Assembly (NCBI RefSeq): GCF_902859725.1
Contig: NZ_CADIJP010000022.1
Location: 20,341-84,340, forward strand
Length of the DNA: 64,000 bases
Reading direction: 5' to 3'
From: Achromobacter mucicolens
GTDB taxonomy: Bacteria > Pseudomonadota > Gammaproteobacteria > Burkholderiales > Burkholderiaceae_B
This document shows, piece after piece, positions 44,315 through 53,275 of the stretch. The position numbers and the translations under genes are program-made. Position 1 is the stretch's first letter. Each line of letters starts with the position of its first letter. The notes under the pieces were generated by a model that saw nothing but the letters and a program-made list of their open reading frames with translations, did not search any database and was not told the origin of the DNA.

Positions 44315-46432
44315 TCATGACTGGTTGGCTTTGGCCGATCCGCGGCGCAACAGCCGCTTGACGAAACCTATGACCGGGCGCACCAGCCTAAATCGTTGAT
44401 ATACGGACACGACGAGTCTGCCTGCGCGTAGCATGACTCGCAGCAGATCGGGAGGCAGATCTCCCACCTCTTGCAGAATTCTCCTTGTCGCAGCGGGTGC
44501 ATTGGAGAACGCGATACTGTTCCAGACGGCCACCGAGAATTGAGAAAGTCGTTTGCGGCGGTCGGCGCTGTCGTCTCCGTTCAGCAGGTAGGAAATCTGC
44601 TTCGGGCTCGGGTAGTGGGCGTCATCCGCAGACACACGCAGCAATGGCCGAGGAACCAGCAGACCCACCTCGCCACGCTGGGTCAGCTTCCAAAGGTGCT
44701 TGATCTCGGCGTACTGGGCGAGACCGGTATCGAAAGCGTCCAGGAGAGGCCGGCCCGGCGCTGTCCGGAAAACCGCACGCGTGCTCGGATGGCGCCCGCT
44801 CATGGGCGCGGTGTCGATCGCCAGTGGCAGCGAATAGGTGTCGATCCGCTCTGACGCATCGGATTTGCGGATCGCCCACCCCGACACAAATGGGATATCG
44901 GCCCGGGCACGGAACACGCGCACTGCAATGTCCAGAAAGGCGGAATCGACGACATCGCGCGCGTCGAAGACGGCCATCGCGTCCGTCGTGCGCAGCGCAT
45001 GCAGGTCCACGGAAACGCCGCCCATGTCGACGCATCGAACGCTCCTGCCGAAGACGAACGCCGATACTTCGGGGCCGGCCCCTTGGGCGGGTAACAGTAC
45101 AACGGCCTGATACCCTCCTTTTGCCAGACACGCCCCCAACGGCTGTGAATCGGCAAGGGTTTCGGCTTGGATGACGACCAACAGCTCCAGCCCAGGCGTG
45201 GCCTCCGCGCGGCCAAAGCTGGGCGCCATCGGCATCGCAGACTCGTAAATAGGCGCCACGGTGGTCGGCACGACTGGATACGGAAATGTCAGGCGCGTCC
45301 GCAGCTCGGCATCGTCCCAAAGCCGGCCAATGGCCAGACTGAGCGCATCGGAAGACGTCGCATCGAACACCAGGCTATTGCGCTCATGGTGAAAAAAGTC
45401 TTCGAAACCCGGGATGTCCGACACGATGACTGGTACACCACCCGCGTAGAGCTCGTGCGCCGCGTAGCAAAACGATTCCGCGCGATTCGGGAACACGGCA
45501 AAACGCACTTTCTCGAGCAACGTCTCTGTTTCCTCGTGCGACAAGTGACCAAGGATATGGAATCGCGAGCGCAAGTCAGCGGGAATGCGCCTCAGCAGGT
45601 AATCCGCGTAAAGACCGCTTCCATCGGGCGGCTGCTTCGAATCACCGCCAACAAAATAGAAATCAGGCGCCAGATCCGGACGCTGGCGCATCCACAGAAT
45701 GGCGGCGTCCACCAGCAGGTCGACCCCCTTGATCGAGAACAGCCTGCCATAAAAGAGGATGCCGTTCTCGATTCCGTCCGATGTTCGCTTTTCGAGCGTC
45801 TTTTGGAGCGGCGGAATCGCTACGACTTGCCGTGCAGCCACATTGGGATAGAGATCTGTCAGCGACCGCTTGGAAACCGATTCCGAAGGAACGATGACCG
45901 TATCCGCCAACGCCAGCGCCGCACGTTCAAGGGAATACAGCACATAAAGTTCAGGATGCAGCGAGTTGGTCAGGTCCACGCGGTCCATCGCCTCGATGGT
46001 CGCGTGGTAGCGAACGGCGATGCGCGTCCCTTCATAGCTGCCGAGGGCGATCTTCTCGCACAGGGCGTAATACGCCACACCGTGATAATCGAAAAACTCG
46101 ATCAGCGACGGATGCTCCCGTTCATGAACCTTCAGGGCCGCGACATTCAGCACATACGAGCGCCACTCGTACCATGAGGCGAAGCTGTCGCGAGGCAGCA
46201 CGTCCTTGCCGCAAACGTCCTCAACCCGGTACGCCACGCAATTGTGCGCATTGGGCAGTTTGAGCCGCTCCTCCTTGTCAAACCGCGCGAACACCTCGGT
46301 GTCGACGTCCAGCAGGAATACAACTCGCTTGCCCGCGTGGAGCAACTGCACTGCCACGTTGTGCAGCAACGCCCCGCACCCGCCCCGGGTGACAGGGAAC
46401 AGTTCATAGCTGACGAAGCAGATCGTGTGCAT
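44315..46432 (-). CDS. Glycosyltransferase family 4 with large C-terminal extension
   Basis: A 705-aa protein. The N-terminal part (about 1-390) is a GT4 enzyme: MHTICFVSYELFPVTRGG, LFYGRLFSIKGVDLLVDA, and the loop ESFCYAAHELYAGGVPVIVSD. The remaining 300 residues (about 400-705) are not a standard GT4 module. One stretch, AVFDARDVVDSAFLDIAVRV, resembles the DXD region of GT2 enzymes, but the acidic pair is DARD, so this half may be a degenerate GT-A domain. The tail is basic and amphipathic (VYQRFRLVRPVIGFVKRLLR). Its start shares one base with the stop of the preceding gene. Confidence 0.83.
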   Translation of the reverse strand: MHTICFVSYELFPVTRGGCGALLHNVAVQLLHAGKRVVFLLDVDTEVFARFDKEERLKLPNAHNCVAYRVEDVCGKDVLPRDSFASWYEWRSYVLNVAALKVHEREHPSLIEFFDYHGVAYYALCEKIALGSYEGTRIAVRYHATIEAMDRVDLTNSLHPELYVLYSLERAALALADTVIVPSESVSKRSLTDLYPNVAARQVVAIPPLQKTLEKRTSDGIENGILFYGRLFSIKGVDLLVDAAILWMRQRPDLAPDFYFVGGDSKQPPDGSGLYADYLLRRIPADLRSRFHILGHLSHEETETLLEKVRFAVFPNRAESFCYAAHELYAGGVPVIVSDIPGFEDFFHHERNSLVFDATSSDALSLAIGRLWDDAELRTRLTFPYPVVPTTVAPIYESAMPMAPSFGRAEATPGLELLVVIQAETLADSQPLGACLAKGGYQAVVLLPAQGAGPEVSAFVFGRSVRCVDMGGVSVDLHALRTTDAMAVFDARDVVDSAFLDIAVRVFRARADIPFVSGWAIRKSDASERIDTYSLPLAIDTAPMSGRHPSTRAVFRTAPGRPLLDAFDTGLAQYAEIKHLWKLTQRGEVGLLVPRPLLRVSADDAHYPSPKQISYLLNGDDSADRRKRLSQFSVAVWNSIAFSNAPAATRRILQEVGDLPPDLLRVMLRAGRLVVSVYQRFRLVRPVIGFVKRLLRRGSAKANQS

Positions 46433-47760
46433 CAGTTCAGGAACCGCTGCAGGGTGAGCGCCGATTCGGCATTGTGTTCCACCGCATATTCACGATACGC
46501 GGCAATTATCTGGTCGCGCTCAGACAACGCCAGCTTGATCTTCTGCGCGATTGCATAGGCATCGTCGGGAACAGGCACAATCAGCCGGCTCTGGAGGTAC
46601 GGATTGTTTTCGAAATATGGGGTATTTGGACCAACGATGCATGGCACCCCCACCCCGAAACTTTCGAGCGGCAGCATGGGTGCGCATTCGTTAAGCGTCA
46701 CGTACAAGTTCAGATGGGTGGTCGCCAGTTGCGCAGGCATTTCCGCCTGCGGCACCATCCTGCCGAGAAAGCTCTGCGCTAAGCCGAATTCCTTGCAGAA
46801 CTCCAGCATGCGTTCGGATGCGACCGAGCCCACGACCTGAGCCCCATCAATGATTGAAGCCGCCGCCAGCATCTCGTAGGGCGGCTTGTGCTTGAGTTCG
46901 GAAATACTCCATATGCCCAGCTTGATCGGCGCCACCGGCACGTTGGTCGCGGCGTCAGGAATCACCCGGTACATATTCAACAGATAATGCGCATCGATGC
47001 CGCGATGCTGCAATATCTGTTCTTGCCCTTTCTTGACAAGACCGATGCGGCGGATCTTGCCCTGCCGATGAAGCGCGCACATAAGCCGGAAGCTGCGCCA
47101 CGCGTAGTCCTCAGGCGCCTGCATGAACGTGCCATGCCAAACGACATGAACCGGAACGTTCGGCGCCTGCCGATGGAGCGCCTGCACAAGGTGCTGGTAC
47201 GTGAACGGAAAACCCTGCAGCACCACGGCCTGAGGCCGTCTAGCCAGCAGGCGATGCGCAATCGATTCTCCGTCTTCCGGGGTCAATTCATCAGTGAGCA
47301 GCAGAAGATGATCAAACATCTGCGCAGCCGAACTACGGATACCGAGCCAGTCCGGGTGGGCAACGGCAACGACTTTGTCCAGCGGCAATGCCAGTATGGC
47401 CTCATCGGAACAAATGCTCGTGGCCTGCGCCTTCAATGAACTTGCAATAGGCCCAGGCGTCACGCCGAACTGCGCTGCGCGAGCAGGCGGCGTCGAACGT
47501 GCGGCGCGACGCTGCGCGATGGCGCGATACATCTTGCCCACCGGGCCTTTCGAGAGCCGTAATCCGACTCGATAGGCGACGGATCCTTCAATTTCGCGGT
47601 ATCGGGCTGTTGCGTCGGCAAGCAAGGCTGCGGTGCTGGCCAATTCCAGTCGAAGCTTTTCGGCCTCGGTGTCGCCGGCAGCAGAAGATCCACCCGCGGC
47701 ATCCTCGATGGAGTCGTTGAGATCTGGCGTCGACCGGGACTTCGTCGAATGAATTGTCAT
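46432..47760 (-). CDS. GT4-like glycosyltransferase with N-terminal coiled coil
   Basis: A 442-aa protein. Residues about 30-60 form a short heptad helix (AEKLRLELASTAALLADAT), followed by a basic amphipathic piece (GSVAYRVGLRLSKGPVGKMY). From about 115 the sequence fits the GT-B fold, with a C-terminal donor half containing KLGIWSISELKHKPPYEML and MLPLESFGVGVPCIVGPNTPYF. The usual GT4 EX7E is seen only as a weak form, so the exact family is uncertain. It is the first gene of the exporter-containing transcription block, following a 367-bp gap. Confidence 0.75.
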   Translation of the reverse strand: MTIHSTKSRSTPDLNDSIEDAAGGSSAAGDTEAEKLRLELASTAALLADATARYREIEGSVAYRVGLRLSKGPVGKMYRAIAQRRAARSTPPARAAQFGVTPGPIASSLKAQATSICSDEAILALPLDKVVAVAHPDWLGIRSSAAQMFDHLLLLTDELTPEDGESIAHRLLARRPQAVVLQGFPFTYQHLVQALHRQAPNVPVHVVWHGTFMQAPEDYAWRSFRLMCALHRQGKIRRIGLVKKGQEQILQHRGIDAHYLLNMYRVIPDAATNVPVAPIKLGIWSISELKHKPPYEMLAAASIIDGAQVVGSVASERMLEFCKEFGLAQSFLGRMVPQAEMPAQLATTHLNLYVTLNECAPMLPLESFGVGVPCIVGPNTPYFENNPYLQSRLIVPVPDDAYAIAQKIKLALSERDQIIAAYREYAVEHNAESALTLQRFLN

Positions 47761-48127
47761 GAAGTTGGAAGATTTGAATTGCTAAGATGCTCGGCGTCCG
47801 GGCTTAGCAGAATTCCGACATGCACCCGGGCGATGCTCAGGGTGAGAACAAACCGCAATCGTGCGTACGGGCTCACTCACGACGCACCCCGGTGAGGCTG
47901 CTCCGATTTTAGATCAAAAGGAAGGGAAGTTCGGTCACCGCAGGGCCAGGTGCCCCGGGCGGACATTGGCCGAACGGGCTGCGCCAGCTTGACAGTTGCC
48001 GCCGCGAGTCTCCAAAACCAGCGGCAGAAGCATACATACGGCCACGCCCGCGCACCTGCGGATTTTCGCTTCCTTGCCAATCCATACTTTCAGATGCGCG
48101 GCGTAACGGGGACCTCCCAGGGAGAGA
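47761..48127. other. Intergenic region inside the LPS locus
   Basis: A 367-bp gap with no convincing gene. An inverted repeat, TGCTAAG (47780-47786) and CTTAGCA (47803-47809), lies 20-50 bp upstream of the 442-aa protein's start and could be an operator or hairpin. The gap splits the locus into two transcription blocks and probably holds the promoter of the second. Short ORFs here look accidental. Confidence 0.5.
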
Positions 48128-48466
48128 TTACGCTTTCCCCGCGACCACGATGCCCACCATGATGAGCGCAATACCAAAAAAATATTGAATGCTGAACCGT
48201 TCGCCAAATACGAGGTGGCTACCAAGTGGCACAAGCACGAAGGCCAGCGCCATGATGGGATAGACCCGCCCCAGTTCAACCTTTTGCAGCACCCAGACCC
48301 AAGCGATCGATGTGATGCCATAGAGCACCATAGCAGCAGATAAGGCGGCGAGCGGCTTGAAGGAAAAAAGGGTGCCCGACTGCGCCAGGGCCGACGCGCT
48401 GACCTTGAAAAGTATCTGCCCGATCGCCAAGCCGACGACACACAGCACCGCTGCAAGATAAATCAT
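48128..48466 (-). CDS. Small DMT-type membrane protein, probable lipid-sugar flippase
   Basis: A 112-aa protein with four membrane helices (MIYLAAVLCVVGLAIGQI..., ALSAAMVLYGITSIAWVW..., YPIMALAFVLVPLGSHLVF, YFFGIALIMVGIVVAG). Size and pattern fit the SMR/EamA group that includes ArnE/ArnF, which move polyprenyl-phosphate sugars. It shares one base with the stop of the methyltransferase gene (TGATG), and the polyprenyl-sugar synthase gene is two genes upstream. Flipping a lipid-linked sugar is therefore more likely than drug export. The frame opens upstream to 48553. Confidence 0.78.
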   Translation of the reverse strand: MIYLAAVLCVVGLAIGQILFKVSASALAQSGTLFSFKPLAALSAAMVLYGITSIAWVWVLQKVELGRVYPIMALAFVLVPLGSHLVFGERFSIQYFFGIALIMVGIVVAGKA

Positions 48467-49176
48467 CAACGAGACATGCCAGGTTTGTCGACAATCGCGT
48501 GAAACGCGACAAACAGGTTTAGATCCATGGCCGGCAACCTCGTCGGCCACCACGACTCTTGCGCCTTCGGGAAGTAGTGGCGCAGAAGCGCCATCAGGTT
48601 ATTGCACGGGTTCACGTGTTCCCGGGCCATAACGTAATCGTACGCGATCCCCATTGCCAGAGCCGTCTTGCGCGGGCCCAGGCGGCGCCCAAGTCTCCAG
48701 GCGAAACCCGGATCTGTCGGGATCAGGATCGACAACGTGCCGCCCGGTTTCAATACGCGCTGCCACTCTTTCAGCGCTAAGTGCGGGTGATAGATGTGTT
48801 CAAGTACGTGCGTGGCGATTACACGGTCGAAGCTATTGTCTGCGAATTCTATGTCCCCGCCCGACTGCACGGAATAAGAGACGCGCCCCCCACGCTGGTC
48901 GCCGATTTTCTTTGCGGCGATGTCCAGGGTCTTGGGATCCATGTCCGTCAACACATACTCGTCAAACTGGTGATTGACGAACGACAGATGCTCGCCCGTA
49001 CCAGCACCGATCTCCAGCACCCGTCCGAATTTAGCGTTGCCGTTGAACGGCTGCTCAGTAAGTTTATGGCTTGCTCGCATCACCCATGATTGCAGCGGGC
49101 TCTGGTAATTGCATTCGTCGTAAACATCGGCGAACTTTTCACGATAGTCCACCCAAGCCTTGTCTTCATTATGCAA
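48466..49176 (-). CDS. SAM-dependent methyltransferase
   Basis: A 236-aa class I methyltransferase: motif I VLEIGAGTGEHLSF, the acidic TDMDPKTLDIA, DNSFDRVIATHVLEH and LKPGGTLSILIPT. This is the Methyltransf_11-type pattern seen in sugar and lipid modification. It sits between the polyprenyl-phosphate sugar synthase and the small flippase gene, 1 bp from the former and overlapping the latter, so it likely modifies the sugar carried by this group. The substrate is unknown. Confidence 0.85.
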   Translation of the reverse strand: MHNEDKAWVDYREKFADVYDECNYQSPLQSWVMRASHKLTEQPFNGNAKFGRVLEIGAGTGEHLSFVNHQFDEYVLTDMDPKTLDIAAKKIGDQRGGRVSYSVQSGGDIEFADNSFDRVIATHVLEHIYHPHLALKEWQRVLKPGGTLSILIPTDPGFAWRLGRRLGPRKTALAMGIAYDYVMAREHVNPCNNLMALLRHYFPKAQESWWPTRLPAMDLNLFVAFHAIVDKPGMSR

Positions 49177-49177
49177 T

Positions 49178-50170
49178 TCATTTCTCCGAATCTTTCAAAC
49201 TCAACACCGAATTTCCACGAATCCGTTGAAATGGTCTGGTCGGCACGGCGCTGATGTCGTGCCCTAAAAAGGCCAACACCAACTGCAATCCCACGATAAT
49301 CGGAAGAGCCGACAGCATCACGGTTCCCGCAGGCGTGGTGGAACCCGCACTAGCCGCCTCAACCCAATTGAAAATGCCAAAAAAAATGCCGAATAAAATA
49401 AGAAGACATCCGAGAGGCAGCTCGATCGAGGCCAGGGACATATCGCGCAAATAATAATTGTAAAAAATACGCTTCGAAAAATTTATTACGTGTTTCACAA
49501 AAAACTCGCCAATGATCTTCCCAATTTTCAAGTTGCTGACTTCGTCGCCATACTTCGCATCCATGGGAACGTCGACGACCACGGCTCGAAGCGTATTCAG
49601 TCGGAACAAGATATCTGTCTCAAAGAAAAATCGCTTGCTGATTTTTCCCATGGGCAAATGCTTGACGACTTCGCGATGGATTGCCGTATATCCGTTCGTG
49701 GGATCGAACAGATTCCAATACCCAGACGACAACTTGGTCATGAACGATAGCACAGCATTTCCGAACAAGCGGACCTTCGGCATGGCCCTAATTTCCTCGA
49801 GATCGAAGAAGCGGTTGCCCTTGGTGTAGTCTGCCTCGCCCGCAATGATCGGCGCCACAAAATCGGGGATGAGCCTGGCGTCCATCTGCCCGTCGCCATC
49901 CATCTTCACCATTACATCCATACCATCATCGATGGCCGCCTGATACCCTGCCATCACGGCGCCGCCTACACCTTGGTTGGCCTCGTTGCGCAAGACGATG
50001 ACCCTAGGGTCGTCGCAGTTTTGACGCACGAAATCTCCGGATGCCTCAGGGCAGCAGTCATCAACCACATATATTCTGCAAACTTCGGGACCGATACTCC
50101 TAATGACGTCAAGAATGTGCTTTCTGACCTTGTAGCTAGGAATGACAACAGAAATTCTCAGCGACATCAT
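49178..50170 (-). CDS. Polyprenyl-phosphate sugar synthase-like GT2 (GtrB/DPM type)
   Basis: A 330-aa membrane GT2 enzyme. The catalytic domain (about 1-230) has ISVVIPSYKVRKHI, IYVVDDCCPE, NQGVGGAVMAGYQAA, MDGDGQMD and the DPTNGYTAI region typical of dolichyl/undecaprenyl-phosphate sugar synthases. Two C-terminal helices (about 245-270 and 283-305) anchor it. It should move a sugar from a nucleotide donor to undecaprenyl phosphate at the inner face. Its start overlaps the stop of the 643-aa protein (ATGA). Confidence 0.87.
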   Translation of the reverse strand: MMSLRISVVIPSYKVRKHILDVIRSIGPEVCRIYVVDDCCPEASGDFVRQNCDDPRVIVLRNEANQGVGGAVMAGYQAAIDDGMDVMVKMDGDGQMDARLIPDFVAPIIAGEADYTKGNRFFDLEEIRAMPKVRLFGNAVLSFMTKLSSGYWNLFDPTNGYTAIHREVVKHLPMGKISKRFFFETDILFRLNTLRAVVVDVPMDAKYGDEVSNLKIGKIIGEFFVKHVINFSKRIFYNYYLRDMSLASIELPLGCLLILFGIFFGIFNWVEAASAGSTTPAGTVMLSALPIIVGLQLVLAFLGHDISAVPTRPFQRIRGNSVLSLKDSEK

Positions 50171-52098
50171 TTATCTCGCTTAGTTGTAGCGACCGGCCGA
50201 ATACCTGCGGTAGCCATGCCAACTGCAAGCACAATGACGAGCAGCGACATTACGACGGTAGGCCACAGGTATCGATAGTCCTGGGCGCTCATGAGCACAC
50301 TGAGGCCAACGCAGTTGAATGCCGCCGGCGCAAATATAAGCATCGCCACCGCTGATCTTCGGTATATAAGCATGACGGTAGCAAGCAGGCCTAGCAGGAT
50401 ATATAGCGCTGGGCGCGTATACACCTCGCTCTTCGCGAGAATCTGGCTAATCCACGTACCCAACGATTGTTTAAATTCCGGCAAGAGGGACTGCGTTTTC
50501 AATCCCAGCTCGCGGCTCTCCGGCATATCTGTGATTTCGCCGGGAGAGATGGAAACGAACTCGTCTCCTGCGCCATCCATTCGCCATATCAGGCCGGTCA
50601 CACAAAGCTGGTGCTGAGCGAACACAATCGGATGACGAAATATCTCCTTGAACATCAGCGTATTAAGGTCACTGGCCGCAGAGCCAAGAAATGAAAACGA
50701 AATATGCTTGTTCCAGAATAGGGGCACGACGGATCTACAGTTATATCCCTCGAGCCATTCCTCCCGCGGGAGCACCTTCTGCATAAGCACATCATCAGCC
50801 GGATCAAACTTCACGCCAGCTTTTTCCATCGCACCCAATACATGAACCGCGAAGATGGACTTGTAATGGGCACCTATCGGGTAAGCTCCCAGCATGGTCA
50901 GCAGTATCGTTTTAGTCACGATGAAAACGACAACCTGCGAGGCCAGCGCCACACCTACCCGGAACTTCGCCTGTCGACCGCGGGCAAGGACAAAGAGCAA
51001 AGAAAAAAACAGGCAGACAATGATGATGCCATTGTGACGAACACCGAAGGTCAGAAATCCGGCTAATGCCATGGCGAGAACGGAGCCCCAGGTCAGCGTC
51101 AGATTGAGTCGGACCTCACGTGCGGCAAGTGCACTTAGAAAGATGATGCCTATCGTGAACGGCACGTCCTTCCAGAGTGTCGTCACGATCATGAAATTTG
51201 CCGGGAACAGCGGCAGAACAAGCGATGCAATAGCGGTTACGTATTTCGGTACGCCCCACGCCATGGTTTCACGCAAGAAAAACCAGGTAGCCAGAGAAAA
51301 GCCGAGGATCTGCAGGAACGCCGCCGATTGCGGAGCCGGGTATACCAGATAGGCAAGCTTATAAAGAAAGGTTGAAAGAAGGGGATGGGCATCGGCGTAC
51401 GTCCCCTCCACAATCTGACGCCATTGGTCGATGGAATCGGGGGACATCTGCGCAGGCCAGTAAACCGCGAGAGCGAGACTGTAGATGAGCAAGCTGGGCA
51501 GGGCCAGCCATAGGCTCAACGGAGGCCGGGCATCGGTGACCGCTGATGCGTTTTCTTGAATTCCGCGCCCGGTACGCGCCAGAAAGCACGTAGCAATAAA
51601 GAACGCGGCAAACGCCACAATGTAGATCAGCAGACCTCGTATAAATGACTTGCCAATACTTGCCTTGAGAGGCAACGTATCACTGAGATCGATGTGGAGT
51701 GCTCCTGGCGTAGCGGAATACAGGTCATAGCGCCGAACGAAATCTCCACTACGAATTTCGACTATTCCTGAATACGCGTGCTTTGCAAACACGAGTGAAT
51801 CGCCGGGGCGAACGTCCACATCCGCCTCGATGATCGCGGGCTGATTTTGATAAGAAACAAGGCTGGCGCCGCGACGTTCCCATCCGCTATCGGTGCGCTT
51901 GGCAGAACTAGCATGCATGCTGTCGGCAACGGACGACGAAAGCCAAACTTCCGCCGACTTCGAAAGTGCATTGCGCTCGCCAGTCGCAACAATTTTCAAT
52001 CCGTCGGGTGCCTCAAGCACTGGCCGAAGGGGAAGCATGATCAGCACGAGCAACGCAAATATCGCCGATATGACGACGCACTTCGCTATTGACGGCAA
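50167..52098 (-). CDS. Polytopic membrane protein, GT-C-like sugar transferase candidate
   Basis: A 643-aa inner-membrane protein with one N-terminal helix, an extracytoplasmic domain (about 30-150), and some ten further helices. After the third helix comes YWPAQMSPDSIDQW and then TYADAHPLL: an acidic residue and a His-Pro in the first external loop, as in GT-C transferases that use lipid-linked sugars. TLWKDVPFT follows. I do not recognise a named family with certainty (DUF6020-like). The gene overlaps the polyprenyl-sugar synthase gene, suggesting that it transfers that sugar in the periplasm. The base composition is AT-richer than the flanks. Confidence 0.72.
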   Translation of the reverse strand: MPSIAKCVVISAIFALLVLIMLPLRPVLEAPDGLKIVATGERNALSKSAEVWLSSSVADSMHASSAKRTDSGWERRGASLVSYQNQPAIIEADVDVRPGDSLVFAKHAYSGIVEIRSGDFVRRYDLYSATPGALHIDLSDTLPLKASIGKSFIRGLLIYIVAFAAFFIATCFLARTGRGIQENASAVTDARPPLSLWLALPSLLIYSLALAVYWPAQMSPDSIDQWRQIVEGTYADAHPLLSTFLYKLAYLVYPAPQSAAFLQILGFSLATWFFLRETMAWGVPKYVTAIASLVLPLFPANFMIVTTLWKDVPFTIGIIFLSALAAREVRLNLTLTWGSVLAMALAGFLTFGVRHNGIIIVCLFFSLLFVLARGRQAKFRVGVALASQVVVFIVTKTILLTMLGAYPIGAHYKSIFAVHVLGAMEKAGVKFDPADDVLMQKVLPREEWLEGYNCRSVVPLFWNKHISFSFLGSAASDLNTLMFKEIFRHPIVFAQHQLCVTGLIWRMDGAGDEFVSISPGEITDMPESRELGLKTQSLLPEFKQSLGTWISQILAKSEVYTRPALYILLGLLATVMLIYRRSAVAMLIFAPAAFNCVGLSVLMSAQDYRYLWPTVVMSLLVIVLAVGMATAGIRPVATTKRDK

Positions 52099-52153
52099 GA
52101 TATTAAATTCCTTCGGACACTAAAAATTATCAGCAAACTCGGCTGCCGCGCAT

Positions 52154-53275
52154 TCAGGCTTTGGGAGTTCTACGGCGCGGCCGTTTCCTCTGCCTCATGA
52201 CCAACCATTTCGGCATATCAAATCTGACGAGCTTCCGATAAAGAACCAAATAAGTGGTGGAGAAAACAAAAACAAAAAAGATCAATATATATTCGTGCTG
52301 CCAGAACAAAACGGCCGGGATGACCGCAAACGACGACAGCAGCCAAAGATACGGCGAAGTCATTGCATTGCGCTGGGTCTGATGCCGCACCTCTGTTCCT
52401 CCTGCCCACCGGATGAGCCGCTTGTAGATGAGCATGTGTAGATGGACCCCATCCGGCATGCCTGGCGACTGGCCGCGGAGAAACTTCTTGCGGTATATGG
52501 AGAACAATGTCTCAAATACGGGATAAATGCACAGCAACAGAGGAAACCACGCTGAAACGTCAGGATGACGGGCCAACATGAGTACCGAAAGCGCGCCGAT
52601 CATGAACCCCACAAAATATGCGCCGCCGTCGCCTAGAAAAATCAGTCCTCGCGGGTAATTCCAAACGAGAAAACCGGCCAATGCCCCGATCATGCCGACG
52701 GCCGTCACCAGGAGCAGGCGATCACCAAGGTAATACGATACGTACGCAAAGCCGGCGAATATCATGGCCGATATGACGGCAGCCAAACCGTTATATCCGT
52801 CGATGATATTGATAGCATTCGCCGCACCCGCCATTGCAACTGAAGTGAGCACGAACGAAATGGCGGTGAACTGAAGTAGCCAATCCACGCCAATAATGTC
52901 CAGCCGCGTGAGTTGGGCACCCAGGAAATAATAGGCAGCCGCCCCAGAAACCATTGCCAACCCGAGCCGCACCAGCACTCGGACTTTTTTCGTCAGGTCC
53001 TCAGCCAACCCGCCCAAAAAGGCGGGCAGCGACACAGCCAACAGAGTCAGTAGATCTTGGTGCAGCGGCGATTCACGGAATGCGGTAAGCACGGCAATAC
53101 CAAACATCGCAACGATTATCGACACGCCGCCGACCCTCGGCACCGGGATAATATGGTACTTCTGCACGCCGGACACATCATGATCAGCGGTATATTTGGC
53201 GTGCAACGTGTTATATCGCACGAGCAATAGTGTGACTACCAGCGAGATCAAAAATGCAACTAGCACATAAACCAT
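52154..53275 (-). CDS. Undecaprenyl-phosphate sugar-1-phosphate transferase (WecA/WbpL family)
   Basis: A 373-aa polytopic enzyme (about 10-11 helices) that starts O-antigen assembly by linking a sugar phosphate to undecaprenyl phosphate. Motifs in order: PVPRVGGVSII, GGLAEDLTKKVR (the first Asp of the usual DDXXK is Glu), NIIDGYNGLA, FLGDGGAYFVG and the HLHMLIYKR cytoplasmic loop. The C-terminus is basic. It is the first gene of the locus. The initiating sugar may be an N-acetylhexosamine, but this cannot be read from the sequence. Confidence 0.9.
   Translation of the reverse strand: MVYVLVAFLISLVVTLLLVRYNTLHAKYTADHDVSGVQKYHIIPVPRVGGVSIIVAMFGIAVLTAFRESPLHQDLLTLLAVSLPAFLGGLAEDLTKKVRVLVRLGLAMVSGAAAYYFLGAQLTRLDIIGVDWLLQFTAISFVLTSVAMAGAANAINIIDGYNGLAAVISAMIFAGFAYVSYYLGDRLLLVTAVGMIGALAGFLVWNYPRGLIFLGDGGAYFVGFMIGALSVLMLARHPDVSAWFPLLLCIYPVFETLFSIYRKKFLRGQSPGMPDGVHLHMLIYKRLIRWAGGTEVRHQTQRNAMTSPYLWLLSSFAVIPAVLFWQHEYILIFFVFVFSTTYLVLYRKLVRFDMPKWLVMRQRKRPRRRTPKA

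Noticed and set aside
47877-48080. 67-codon minus-strand ORF in the LPS gap
   Set aside because: Arg/Trp-rich composition typical of random frames, no ribosome site, no recognisable motif.
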